From Phaseolus vulgaris (taxonomy: Eukaryota; Streptophyta; Magnoliopsida; Fabales; Fabaceae), in contig NC_023750.2 in the NCBI RefSeq assembly GCF_000499845.2, positions 7,438,874 to 7,502,873 of the forward strand: a DNA stretch of 64,000 nucleotides. Direction: 5' to 3'. Both the position numbers and the translations under genes were made by a program. How positions within the stretch are numbered: position 1 is the first letter of the stretch; each line of letters begins with the position of its first letter. Shown here one piece after another: positions 9,614 through 20,502 of this stretch. The notes under the pieces were generated by a model. That model saw nothing but the letters and a program-made list of their open reading frames with translations, was not told the origin of the DNA and searched no databases.

Positions 9614-10014
9614 GAGAATCAACCTCAACACAAGGGGCATGCTCAAATAAACAGAAGTTCATCTTAAGGGTTAGTGTTATTGGGCAAAGTTCACCTTCTT
9701 ATAACTCTAAAGTTGTTGACTATGACCAAGGCAATGATGAACAAGGGGACCAACAAGAAGGGGGGAAGCTTCAAGCCTATGAAGGAAAGGATGGTCAAAT
9801 GAAGGCCATTTTGAAGAGAAGACTTTTTGGGTCATCTTTTGAAGGTGAAGGGAGTGTGGGTAGAGCAGATTATGCTGGAGGCAGAAGTCTCTATCGAAGG
9901 GAATCAAGCATATCAAAGTCGTTGATGAGAGGAGCTCGTCGGTCAAGGGTGGAGACAAACAATTCAAGTGAAAACATCTATGATTCTAACATTCTGAAAT
10001 GTAATAGATGATTA
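9614..10014 (+). pseudogene. LINE ORF1 fragment, continued
   Basis: Continuation of the ORF1 spacer after the 490-bp insertion: a hydrophilic, Gln/Gly/Ser/Arg-rich stretch ending at a stop near 10012. The Q-G-E-S-T-S-T-Q start picks up the open frame seen before the insertion. No catalytic domain. Confidence 0.5.
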
Positions 10015-10640
10015 CACTTCATCTTCTTCACAGTTTTCATAAATTATCTTTTTCTTTATTTTCCTTTTTAGCTTTGTTTATGCATGTTTCTAGAGTTGTT
10101 GGAGGTTGCTTTTCTAGTTTAAATGGGAGTTATTGTTTTACATAATGAAGAGATTAGGCTTTGGGGATAAGTGGATTGAGTGGGTTAAATGATGCTTAGA
10201 ATCGTTATTGGTCTCTTTTCTTTTTAATGGGAGTCTAACCACAGAGTTCAAACCATCCACAAGGTTAAGATAAGGTGATTCTATGGCCCCCTTTCTCTTT
10301 CTCTTAGTTGTAGAGGGGATGACTAGTTTAGTTCGACAAACGACCAAACAAAATCTTTTGAGGGAAGTCAAGATAGGAAAACTTGAAATAGAGATTAATT
10401 TTTTGCAGTTCACAAATTACACTGTCTTTATTTGCGAACCAAATTATGAAAGCATTTTTACATTAAAATATATCCTTAGATGTTTTAAAGTAGCCTTAGG
10501 CTTAAGAATAAATTTCCACAAATCAATGATAGGAGCTATAGGGGTTGTAGAGGGATTGGTGGATACTTTTTCCCATCTACTTAATAATGCCTTTACCTTT
10601 CATGTAATCTAAGCCTACCTGTTGGTACAATAAACTCAGA
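10015..10640 (+). pseudogene. LINE reverse transcriptase fragment
   Basis: Decayed ORF2 piece. It keeps L-G-F-G-D-K-W-I-E-W, then a G-D-S-M-A-P-F-L-F-L-L block (canonical Q-G-D-P-L-A-P-F-L-F), then the region where Y-A-D-D should lie but F-T-N-Y is read, then a C-F-x-x-A-x-G-L-x-I-N-F-x-K-S block. The last codons read L-P-V-G-T before the interruption. The endonuclease and early RT are absent, so there is a large internal deletion between ORF1 and this point. Confidence 0.75.
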
Positions 10641-11612
10641 TAAGAATTTCAGAAAGCCAATCAATCAAACTCATAGAAACATATATCAGTAATTCAACCG
10701 GTTAAAAGCATGATTTAATCGGTTGTTTATAGCGGCGAAAATATCAAACAGATAGAGAGATGAGAGATTTACACACAAGGTTTACATTGGTTCACTTAAT
10801 CCCTAAGCTACATCCAGTCCTCAGTCAAACCACTGAGTATTCCATTATATAACCAATCACATATTACAAAAACCACACCACAAAGAGGTGACTTTGAATC
10901 CCACAAAGTTTACCCACCCTCTATGCACCAACACACACCTCAAGCCATAATCACACTGACTTTACAGGATTTTACATACACTTTTACAGTATCAGAATTC
11001 AATTACAAGAAACTAAGAAAGGGTAGAAAACACCTGGAATTATAGTAAACCAGAAGCCCTATGATCAGTTCTTGAATCACAGCAAAGCTCAAAGGCAATC
11101 TTGCTAAACTTGGAAAACTTCTTTCACAAACAGTTTGTAATCTCTCTTTTTATCTCAAATCAGAGTGTAAAACTTCTCTATCAAACTTTTGAAAGAAGGT
11201 TATATTGATAACCTTTGAAAAGCTATCGTTCAAGGCAGATTTGAACAAATGAATCAGTTAAAACAAGTTTTCAAAATATTGTTATGAAAACTCACATTTA
11301 ATCAGTTGAAACCACGATTTAAACGGTTGAATGGTTTCAGCAGTTACACAATTGATTCAAAATACAGTTTCAAAATTCCTTTGTCAGCTAAGTGACAAAC
11401 AACCGATTGTCTCAAAACTTTAATCGGTTGTTTTTCCCGTTGCATAGAAAAACACTTAGTTCTTTAAAACAGATTGAAACAAGCTTTGTGTAGGAATCAA
11501 GAACTGATCTTACAAAGATTCTAAACCCCATAACTAAACTCGAACCTAAAAAGCAGCACAACTTCAAGTTCTATGAGGATTTGATACATCAAAGCTTCTC
11601 ATCTTCAAGAAG
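10640..11612. mobile_element. LTR-like insertion splitting the LINE RT
   Basis: About 1 kb of non-coding DNA separates two halves of the same LINE reading frame (L-P-V-G-T before, F-W-I-P-L-L-D-K-I-R after). It contains at least six copies of an AACCGGTTAA / TTTAATCGGTTG motif (about 10701, 10718, 11283, 11315, 11402, 11423). The outer words 'ttggtac' and 'gtaccaa' are inverted. Size and lack of coding fit a solo LTR or TRIM-like element. The exact ends are uncertain by about 30 bp and no clean target duplication was found. Confidence 0.5.
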
Positions 11613-11766
11613 TACCAATTTTGGATTCCTCTATTGGATAAGATTAGGAATAAATTATCTGAGTGGAAAGGTAGGCATCTCACTTTAGTTGGGATATTGT
11701 GTCTTGTTAAGTTCGTGTTTAAAATGAATAGGTTAACTAAGAGGAACAAACACATAAAACAAACTG
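11613..11766 (+). pseudogene. LINE reverse transcriptase fragment, continued
   Basis: The frame F-W-I-P-L-L-D-K-I-R-N-K-L-S-x-W-K-G-R-H-L-T-L-x-G-x-x-C-L-V-K is the block that follows L-P-x-G in plant LINE ORF2 (compare 32230-32310). It ends abruptly at the CACTA-like terminus near 11767. Confidence 0.75.
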
Positions 11767-12138
11767 AACTAAAAAAAAATCATCATAGACGAAGGTTTTG
11801 TTAACCATCGCCTATAATGGCTCATTGACTACGGTTTAGATTAAAATCATAGTCTATGATGGCTCCATGTAATTAATCATAGAAGACCCAAAAAATGGTA
11901 TATGCGAAAATTTTGTCAAAAATTGTCGCCTATACCCTCCTTCGCTTCTTCTATATTTTTACTTCACTTAGAATATAGGCAGTGGTTCCTTTGATAATTG
12001 TCGCCTATAGTTGTGTAATAGACTACGATTGTTTGGACTTCGTTTATAATTCAAAATTATAAATAATGTTCTCATAGACTACAGTTCTAAAATTGACACC
12101 TATAAAAATTGTTGTCAAAAAGCATTTTTACAGTAGTG
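11767..12138. mobile_element. Short CACTA-type element (about 370 bp)
   Basis: The right terminus TTTTTACAGTAGTG ends at 12138. The left end 'gaactaaaaaaaaatc' is a degenerate mirror. Between them are subterminal repeats based on 'catagac(g/t)a' and 'tcgcctata' in both orientations. No coding. It lies exactly between the LINE fragment on the left and the CACTA transposase relic on the right. Confidence 0.55.
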
Positions 12139-13105
12139 ATTTTAACACCAATCTTATTGTTAAGCCACTTGCATTTGAAAAATGGTATAAAAAACTTAGT
12201 ATAACTAACCTCCTAAATCTCTTCTATCACATTATAATAAGGCATCAATCCCACAACAAAATTTTGATATTTTGAAGTAGAGAATTGCATGGACTTTGCC
12301 TCCAAAGTGACTCCACTATTTTTTACTGTAATTTTATAATCTTGAGACTTTGTATAAAACAAACAACCATTTGTTTCATAGCCAAAACATCAAACTTTAG
12401 TCCATTTGTAAGTCATGTTAATATTTCAGATGTTGATGAATCATTGATGATTTCTTGTTTAAACCATGACATGAAAGTTTTCTTATGCTCCATCAACACC
12501 CATTTCTTTGATTTCCTTGGATTATTATCTTTAACAATATATTTGTGTAAGTACATAAGACCTCATTTGTGTTATTCAATATATACAAATGTGCTTGTTG
12601 AACCTCTCTAGATTTTCTTACCACATGTACGCCTTTTGAGAACTTACTTATTGATCTATAAGAGTGTCAACATTTGTCAAGAACTCCTATAGAATTTTCT
12701 TTGGACATGTACTAGGAACAAAACTCAATAGATTCCTTCCAAAATGTATCTTTCAATAATAGAAGTTTATGTACAATATTGATTATTCACACATCCTTTC
12801 AAAATCTTCATGTATCGTTCAATTAGGTACATCCATCGTAGATAAACTGGCCCACAAAATTTGTTTTTTTTTTTAAGATGAATAACTAAATCAACCATGA
12901 TGTCAAAAAAGGATGGAGAAAAAACATCTCTAGTTTAAACAAGATAATAAGAATATTTTCTTCAAGTTCATCTAACTTTTGAGGGTCAATATCATTACTA
13001 AATATTGAATTTAAAAAATGAACACAATCGAGTTATGATATGCCTAACATTGTTTTTTGTAAGATTCCACGAATAGTCACAAGTAATAATTGTTGCATTA
13101 GAAGT
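12139..13105 (-). pseudogene. CACTA transposase relic (DUF4218 + DUF4216 regions)
   Basis: The minus strand reads, N to C: V-T-I-R-G-I-L (about 13075), then T-R-L-C-S-F-F, D-P-Q-K-L-D-E-L, then F-F-S-I-L-F-D-I-M-V-D-L-V-I-H and W-M-Y-L-I-E-R-Y-M-K-I-L-K-G (about 12820-12930). These are the hallmarks of the DUF4218 domain of En/Spm-type elements. Further on come V-L-N-N, S-W-F-K-Q-E-I-I, Y-T-K-S-Q-D, N-S-G-V-T-L-E-A, V-I-E-E-I and F-K-C-K-W (12140-12580), typical of DUF4216. Many stops and frameshifts make it non-functional. The N-terminal TNP2 domain is not visible. Confidence 0.75.
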
Positions 13106-14165
13106 GTTGGTCCAACCTCACTCTAGAAACAGTGTAGGTCTAGCCTCACTTAAATTCACCATCATAATTTTCTTCTCTTTCAAAATTTCTACAATGCTTC
13201 AAACTTTCACTATCATTCATCTTCCGTTGAAGAAATTCAAATAAAAAACAACGAAGAAAAAGATCTACAAATGAAAAAATCTAGTAATCAGAGTTTTTGT
13301 TTAAAAGATCAGTAACTTCTTCATCAATTTTTTTTCTAATTTTCATGTTGTTCATATTTTTTCTTGATTGTATTAAATGTTTAACGATTGATTTTTTTAT
13401 CTTTATGTATGTGCTTTTAGGTATTCTTGTGTTCATATTCATGTGTTCTTTTGAATTTTTTTGAGTTTTCTTCAAAATTTTCAGTGAAATTTTCTTATAA
13501 TTGAGTCATGTTGATTTTATAATCATAAATGTTTTGTCTAGAGTCAAGTTTAGTTCAAAAATTGTCATAAACTTCATTGGTTAAACTTTTTGAATTTTTT
13601 CAAATTTTCACATAGATTAGAGCTATTGAGTGTTTTTGTTTTTAACTTTTGAATTTTCTATTAGATCGTTAGAAGTTTTTTTTAGAGTTAGGTTTCAATT
13701 ATCATCTTCTTAAAAATTCATTTTCAAAAATTTCCGAAAAATTCTTGTGGTGCAAAAAGAAATCTAGAGGTGTGAATAGTAATCCAAACCTGATTTTGAA
13801 ATTTCATGAAATCTTGTTACATTCTCAAAATTGTGTTCACTGTATGTTTGAATTTGGCCCTTCATTTCGGTTGAGATTTGGAGCATACTTTTTGTGAACC
13901 TTTTGTGATTGCTTCTACACAAGAATTTGTTGATTCTATGATTCACTACTTGAAAGGCACTGAATTGGGGTGTCGGTTTATGACAGCTTTCATTATGGTT
14001 CAACTATAATGGTTATTGTTTTTGTCGATTCTAACTTTTGACAATGATTCAACTGAAACCATAGTCATTTTTCGTGTTTTTAACAAGATTGTTGCAAGTG
14101 TTGTCTTTTCCCTATTTTTTAAATTTTGTTACTAAAGTTTTACTCTCATCAATATGTAGTAAATT
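13106..14165. other. Unassigned AT-rich DNA
   Basis: No recognisable gene. The minus-strand frames at 13281-13475 and 13764-14003 are Lys/Asn-rich or lack similarity I can name. Around 13990-14070 'actataatggtt' and 'gaaaccatagtca' recur in inverted orientation, like a CACTA subterminal region, but no terminus was found. Confidence 0.4.
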
Positions 14166-14740
14166 AGGCTTTAAAACGAACAAAATTGATTTCCCGAGGC
14201 GTGAGTAATCACTGTCCGTAAGGATTTATCCGCAGTGTATTACGCAAGTCCCCTAGGATACAACAGAAACTTTTCAGTAATTTTTTAGGATCAAAACTAG
14301 CAAGTTACTCTTAAAAGAGTAATGCCCAAATAGAACCTAGAAAGATTATAATAATAAAATAATGAGGAGAGAGAAGTGAAAGGTGAAAATTGGAGAAAGG
14401 AAGATGAAGATGCACGGTCGTGCTATGAAGAAGATGAAGAAGGTGAAATAAGAGATGCATTTCTGAATGAGGGGAACCCTTGTTTATACAGGAAAAAATG
14501 TAACAGCCCCAAACAGCCACAACCCACATTCCAACAGTCATTGGTGGCACTACTCCAGGTTTCAGCTGCACAACTTCTTCAACCTCCGAAAATCCAGCAA
14601 TGTGGAGGCGCGCAACTTCCAAGTCGTGTGGCACGATCCAAGGTGGGGAGGGCAACGTTTGCTTTTCAAACTTGGAATCATTCTCCGCTTCACTCTGCTT
14701 CTAAGATTTCCTCCAACTGAAGCATCGAAAGATTAGGGTT
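14166..14740 (-). repeat. LTR-like block
   Basis: Unusually GC-balanced DNA without a protein I recognise. Read on the minus strand it has a TATA-like TGTATAAAC (near 14485) followed by a transcribed-looking region and the distinctive block 'cttgcgtaatacactgcgg' (14228-14246). The layout resembles an LTR promoter with R/U5. No partner LTR, primer-binding site or polyprotein was found. The plus-strand frame 14376-14720 is probably spurious. Confidence 0.35.
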
Positions 14741-15660
14741 TATGTTCATCTCTGTTTTTCGGTTTTTTATTTTGCAAAACTGATTATGTTTACAACACAA
14801 TATTCATTTTGCAGTTTTGATGACGGGTCTTAATCTACCCATTATCAAAAATTTTCCTTTATTACAAGCAAAAGTATCACACTACATCTTTTTTTATTAT
14901 TATTTCTTTAAAAACAAAAAATTAAATAAGACATTTTAGAGTAATTTCAACCATTATTCAAATTTCAAAGCTCACTAAGTAATAAGTTTCAAACCAAAAG
15001 CATCATACAGTAAAAAAAACACAAATATGAGCCTTTGTTTCTTTGACACACCCACACTGCTTTTTATAACACAACTTCATAATCTCTTTGGCACACTCTC
15101 ACTACTTCTTCATAATTATGCAGCAAGCCTGAAAATGTTTCAGGTCATACAATATTAAAATTGATGTTCAAAGATCCTTCAAAACTACTAAAAACATCTG
15201 CATACTGCACATTCATTCTCCCTTATAATAATCGCTTTTTAAATATTGTACTTTGATATTGTTAATAGAGTATTTTCGTCATTAATGCAACACCCCATTT
15301 AAACTATAGTAGGTTATACATAAAAATATAATTATATAACTTACATCCAAGTATCTATATATCTATACTTAATTCACAAATCATTTTAACTTTACTTTCC
15401 CAAAACTATAAATACTAAAATACTAGAAACATTAAACATTTCTCCAGCTCAACCTATCTCCTTTATTAATTACTACAATATTATTTAGGTGTTATTAGAG
15501 TATTCACATTTATTTTTTCTGATAAAAATAATAAGAATTAAAAATAAACTAATTATTTTAAACTTATTATATAATATAATATATAAATAAAACGTACATA
15601 TATATTAATCACATCACTATGTATATATCGTTATCCCACTCCCATTCTCTCCTCAGCATT
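14741..15660. other. AT-rich DNA without a gene
   Basis: No coding frame and no recognised repeat apart from short A/T runs. Confidence 0.5.
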
Positions 15661-15744
15661 CACCTCATTCTAGCCCCACCTCTTTCACTCTAGAGATTCC
15701 ACACAACACCTCGTCCACAAAAAGAACCCTAAACTTTGAGTAAG

Positions 15745-15842
15745 AGATATTACAACACCTCGTACTACATGAATGCACAAAGTAAAAGTAATAGATATTA
15801 CAACACCTCGTTCTACATGAATGCACAAAGTAAAGACAATTT
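15745..15842. repeat. 49-bp tandem repeat, two copies
   Basis: Two head-to-tail copies start 'gatattacaacacctcgt' at 15745 and 15794, with partial copies near 15700 and 15857. They lie immediately upstream of captured gene fragments. 'atattaca' also recurs in the CACTA-like subterminal repeats at 16485-16600, so this may be the other subterminal flank of one element. Confidence 0.6.
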
Positions 15843-15975
15843 CTATCTATTTTCACTAAGATATTACAATTAAGAAAAATGTTTTGTTAACACCATGACA
15901 CATATTTGACATTGTCAACGTGGCAAAAAATATGACGTGGTAAGGACAGTTTTGTAACAATAATGTTTTCAGAAG

Positions 15976-16282
15976 CACGTCGGAAACCACTTCTCGGAAC
16001 TCTTGTCCACCACAACCGAGGACTCTCCGGTGACGCTCCTGCCCATATTCTGGCTCCGCCGCCTCCTCCACGAGTTCCTTTGTTGCGAGGCCGAGTTGAA
16101 AGTCATCGCCAAGCCGCCGCTCGACAAGCTCCTTCCAGAACTCCTCGACTGGGTCGTCAACACTCGACGTCTGCCACATCATCGCTCTCGGCCTCGATGC
16201 CAACAAGAACCTCCAACGCCTCGCTGAGATCGTCGTTGTCGCGCTCGACATGACGGCGCACCAGGAACAACTTCACTGCTAA
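15976..16282 (+). pseudogene. ROH1/BYPASS1-related (DUF793) gene fragment
   Basis: GC-rich coding-like DNA in an AT-rich setting. The frame from 15976 reads H-V-G-N-H-F-S-E-L-L, L-P-x-F-W-L-R-R-L-L-H-E-F-L-C-C-E-A-E, K-P-P-L-D-K-L-L-P-E-L-L. After a frameshift near 16160 it reads L-D-V-C-H-I-I-A-L-G-L and L-Q-R-L-A-E-I-V-V-V-A-L. These are, in order, conserved segments of the ROH1/BYPASS1-like family (plant cytoplasmic proteins linked to exocyst function and root-to-shoot signalling). Only about 100 residues of a protein usually several hundred long are present, with a frameshift and no proper start. It is a captured or relic fragment, not a gene. Confidence 0.65.
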
Positions 16283-16476
16283 TCGTAAGGACCGCATGCG
16301 GTCGCTATCGTAGACGATGGCGTGGAACTAGTTGGCGTCGGAACAAATCCACACAACTCACAAAACGCTGCCATATGATGATTCGAGACCATGCCGGTGT
16401 AAGGTCCTTCGCCGCGAGGATCGAAGGTGAAATTCTCCCGTCCAACACCACCGTCAATTGGAACAACCTTCCACAT
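16283..16476 (-). pseudogene. Strictosidine synthase-like gene fragment
   Basis: The minus strand reads V-V-P-I-D-G-G-V-G-R-E-N-F-T-F-D-P-R-G-E-G-P-Y-T-G. This matches the N-terminal blade of strictosidine synthase-like beta-propellers (family pattern G-x-x-G-P-E-S-x-A-F-D-x-x-G-x-G-P-Y-T-G). The remainder (about 35 residues) is weakly similar and the fragment then ends. It lies tail to tail with the ROH1-like fragment, which shows the two were brought together secondarily. No catalytic region is present. Confidence 0.6.
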
Positions 16477-16788
16477 CTGAATAAGGGTTATATATTACAT
16501 CGGTTAGATGATTTAACCGGTATAATATGGGTCATTCTGAGTAAAAAATATATATTACAACGGTTGTTACTAAGAACTGATGTAATATATTCTTTTTTAC
16601 CATATTTTGAAGCTCGCACTACTCATTCACACGCAATCTCATTCTGCTACGTCATTATCATGTCTGCAGCGTCAAATATGTGTTACTATGAGAGGTTGTC
16701 TATTTATCAAGACTCTACAATTAATTATGTGTTATTTGATATATAAAAAAAAGTGTTTATCTATCGGAGTTTTTTTCTTTATGTAGTG
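16477..16788. mobile_element. CACTA-type right end with subterminal repeats
   Basis: Repeats of TATTACA(T/A)CGGTT and AACCGGTATAATAT / GATGTAATATA in both orientations (16485-16595) resemble transposase-binding subterminal repeats. The terminus TTTTTTTCTTTATGTAGTG ends at 16788. The two host-gene fragments lie just inside it. The left terminus was not found. Confidence 0.55.
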
Positions 16789-18190
16789 TAATTTAAAACA
16801 AAAATTTCAGAAATGAGAATTTTTTTTTTCTTAACCATAAATGAATAAATAGAATATAGAGGATATGATTTAATTATAAAAAAAATCTCCAATTAAACAT
16901 ATGAGTTTTGTGATATTGAAAGAACTTATTTTTATCATTTTGGACTTAGAATTTTACCAACTTAAATTTGTATCACTTATATTTTTTTAAAAATAATTCA
17001 CTTATATTTTTTTATATTATTAAAATATTATATTATTAATTTTATTAATAATTTTAACATATTAAAAATAAAAAAGTTATATTTAATTTTTTTAATTATA
17101 TATTATAAAAATATTTTCATTCAATCATTCCTTTAATTATATATAATAATAAAATATTTTATAAAAACAAGTTATATATAATGAAAAAAAATAATAAACC
17201 TATTTTTCTAGTTATATATAATTAAACAAAAAATTTAACAAACGTACACTTAGTATACGAAAGTGATTTCAAAATTGTAAATAAGGTATACGATCTCTTC
17301 ATTTTTAATTATTGAGATTCTGATTCCAAATTGAAAGGTTCTTCTAATTTTAGAAAACCTCTATATTTAATTGACTATTTTCTTAGAATTAAATCCTATT
17401 TTCTATATACGATTTATCCATTTTTAAAAGTAGAAAAAATCTGTCAATTTCTAAAATTTTCATTTTAGATTATACTATATAGGGGAAAAAACCTTATCTA
17501 TCCAACACAACCCTAAACCAATCAATATATATTTTTTGTATTTCATAGTCGAATCTATCACAATCTTGAATACACGTGATAAATTTTGCTTATTTTTTAA
17601 CCAAACACTTCCCATCTACTACTGTCCAGAAATGTTTGATTATGGATTTGGGAATCTAGGAAGATAAAGTAAACCATATATATATATATATATATAAGCA
17701 CTTCCAAAACGATGTAGGACATAAAATGGACACTTAGATATACAAAATTCGATTTGAATTGTTCAGAATTTCATTTTCATATTTTTAGGTATTTATTTTA
17801 AAAATAGGTCAAAAATATTTTTTAATTATGTAATTTGACTGATTTAATATAAATCAAACAAGAAATAATATAGTATGTTTCAAAATTTTCTAAAGATATT
17901 TTTTCTTTACAAAACAAAATATATTGATTTTCTTTCCACTTTATTCTTATATGCTAACAGGGACAAAAATAATACTTAAATCAAATCAATAATATTAAAT
18001 TTTTACCTCACAAATATTAACATTTTACGAATTTTAGACACAATTTTTTCTCATATTTCACTATAATATTTTTAAAAAAATTTACTGTTTAATTTATTAA
18101 TTTCCTAAATATGTAATAAAATGATGACGTTTCAATAATATATATATATATATATATATATTAAATAACATAATTTTAATATTATAATAA
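16789..18190. other. AT-rich DNA, no gene
   Basis: No coding signal. Contains TA runs at about 17679-17696 and 18138-18161. Confidence 0.55.
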
Positions 18191-18197
18191 TTATAAA

Positions 18198-18575
18198 ATA
18201 TCTACAAGAAAATCATTTGACAAATATTAATTTTAGAGAAAAAAATAAATAATTATTATATTGATTAAATTGAATACTATTTTACAGACTAAAAAAATTA
18301 TTAATTTTTAAATTAGTTTTATTATTGATAAATAATTTTTAAATTTATATTTAATTAGTTCACTACCAATTATTTAGATTCTACATTTGGTAACAAAAAT
18401 CTTAATAGTTAATTAGATACCAGTCTAAAAATTATTTATTAATAATAAAATTTAATTTAAAAATTAATAATTTTTTTAGTTTTTAAAATAATATTTAATT
18501 TAATTAATATAACAACTAATTATTTTTAATTTTTAAAATTTACTTTAGTTTAATAATTTTTTAATAATATATAAA
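18198..18575. mobile_element. Palindromic CACTA-type MITE copy
   Basis: The left half 'ctacaagaaaatca...gattaaattgaatactatttta' is mirrored in the right half '...aaaataatatttaatttaattaatataac', with the centre near 18385 ('ttctacatttggtaac'). The same word pattern occurs at 22340, 28660, 46255, 50221, 51499, 56790 and 61012. Confidence 0.65.
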
Positions 18576-19051
18576 ACATTGTTTATCATAAATGAGAATC
18601 TCACAGCAAATCGACAACGTGGACTAAACCTACATTAGTTTAACAGGAAAGCACATAAAGATGTTACTCTCTCTTAAAGACACACGTTAAGCTCATAATA
18701 AAAATTGAAAAAAAATTACAAATAATAATAATTACCTTGAGTTCGAGAGACACAAATGGGAACATTAAATTTATCGAAAGGATTAAAAATATATTATTTT
18801 TGCGTTCGTCTAACTGTCTCCAAAGTTTTTATAAACTTTATGATATAAATAAATTATTAAATGTTAGTGTCAGTTAACAAAATGTAAATTAAATATTTTT
18901 TTATTAGGATCAGCGTCGGTTTTAACTGCCGCATTGATGATTTGGATGTTGTGTTAAACTTATTTGATTGTAAAAAAAATTTAAAATATAATAAAACTAA
19001 TTTTGTGTTAAATTGAAATTAATTTATTATATATATTAAAATTAAAATAAT

Positions 19052-19547
19052 GTTAAAAATTAATTTGCAACATAAATAATATTTAATATAAAAAAGCAGT
19101 AAACTGGAAAAAATAAACATAAAACACAGTCAACCGTAAATAAAAATAAATATTATCTTTTAATTTTTAATTTTTTAAAAGTTTATATTATAATAACTAT
19201 AATTTATCTTTTAAAAATTACACCAAATTCATAAAAATAAACAGATTAATATGTATCATTCGTTCAAATGCTGATAATCCAATTGCTCACATTTCATATA
19301 TTTTCTACTATCTAAAGTAAACATTCTGTTTTTCTTTTTAAGATTTTTAAGTCTAGTAAAAATTGAAAAATTAAATACATAATTTAAGTTACATATTGAA
19401 AAATTGAATACAGAATCTCAGTTACATACATGCTTTTTAAAACAACGTCAAAAATTAATTTGCAACATAAATAATATTTAATATAAAAAAAACAGTAAAC
19501 TGGAAAAAATAAACATAAAAACAGTCAACCATAAATAAAAATAAATA
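19052..19547. repeat. Pair of ~100-bp direct repeats
   Basis: 19052-19153 and 19447-19547 are nearly identical direct copies starting 'aaaaattaatttgcaacata' and including 'cagtaaactggaaaaaataa', separated by about 290 bp. Spacing and identity could fit a small element with terminal direct repeats or a local duplication. Confidence 0.6.
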
Positions 19548-19734
19548 CATAAAACACTTTATATTTTAAAAAAAATATGACATGAAACCATAAACACAAT
19601 CATTTTATCAAAACTTACATACATTTATAAAAATAAAATTTAATAGCAAAAAAATAAAATTTCATAACAAACACTTAACATCAAAAAGAAAAAAAAAATT
19701 AAAAAACATGAACTTACTTATGAAGAAGACGAAC

Positions 19735-20450
19735 AATACCAACCAATACAACCCGAAAAACAAGATAAAATATAATTAAAAAATTTTAAAAATTAAAACA
19801 AAACAACAACAGAGAATTGATTCTCTATGCAGTTGAAGTGCAAAGAGAATTGATTCATTTTGTACCTTTGAACATAGTGAAGAACTAGTGCAGTGAAGAA
19901 GTGAAGACAAGATCAATAGCATTACTGAAGAACGTGAACAATAAGACCACCTCAACATTTGCTGATGTTATGGTTTGGTATGCTTGCTGCCATACACATC
20001 AATTCTGCGAAGCTGCTTTTTGGATTTTTTGGATGCTGCTCTATGTAGTTCTAGCTATATGCCTTTTTCTGCTTTTTGTTGTTTTGCAGATGGGGTGAAG
20101 GTTATGATGGCACTCATGGAATTTTGTATATTTTTTGGATTTGTTTCTTGTATATGGGTTGGGATACTCCTGAAGTATCCCTTTTAATTCAATTTATTCC
20201 TTGTTGATAAAAAAAAAAGACCACCTCAACTACACAACTCCAACTACCTAAGGTCTAACTTGAAAAACAAGAGAAAATATAAATACAAACTTTTAAAAAT
20301 TAAAAAAATCAACAAAAAAACACACACATAGAAACACAATAAGAGAATTGATTCTCTATGCAGTTCAAATGCAAGTAGAATCGATTTTCAATGGTACCAA
20401 AAAAAGTAAAATTAATTGCGGGTGTTTTACAAAGGCATGAGAATCGATCG
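19735..20450. repeat. Locally duplicated segment with 'agaattgattct' motifs
   Basis: 'gagaattgattctctatgca' occurs at 19812 and 20344. The preceding ~80 bp (including 'gaaaaacaagataaaatata' and 'gaaaaacaagagaaaatata') are also repeated, so the block is a diverged tandem duplication. The L1 tail at 19957-20216 inserted between the copies later. Confidence 0.55.
19957..20216 (+). mobile_element. L1 3'-end fragment with 14-bp target-site duplication
   Basis: A 260-bp fragment ends in 'ttccttgttgataaaaaaaa' and carries the usual 'gggatactcctgaagtatcc' block. It is flanked by AAGACCACCTCAAC at 19943-19956 and 20217-20230, a perfect 14-bp duplication. The plus-strand frames inside it (19901-20187) are not genes. 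Confidence 0.85.
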
Positions 20451-20502
20451 TCTAAAGTTATGTTTGAGCTAGAATCGATCGTCTAAAGTTATGTTTGAGC
20501 TA
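20441..20502. repeat. 31-bp perfect tandem repeat, two copies
   Basis: Copies at 20441-20471 and 20472-20502 both read gaatcgatcgtctaaag... ending 'gagcta'. They belong to a cluster of AGAATCGATT words (20380-20515). Confidence 0.8.

Noticed and set aside
14376..14720. 114-codon plus-strand frame as a gene
   Set aside because: It overlaps an equally long minus-strand frame in an LTR-like block, with no domain and no conserved motif.
15963..16253. 96-codon Arg/Pro/Ser-rich plus-strand frame and the minus-strand frames 15856-16251
   Set aside because: Out-of-frame shadows of the ROH1-like fragment, open because of its high GC content.
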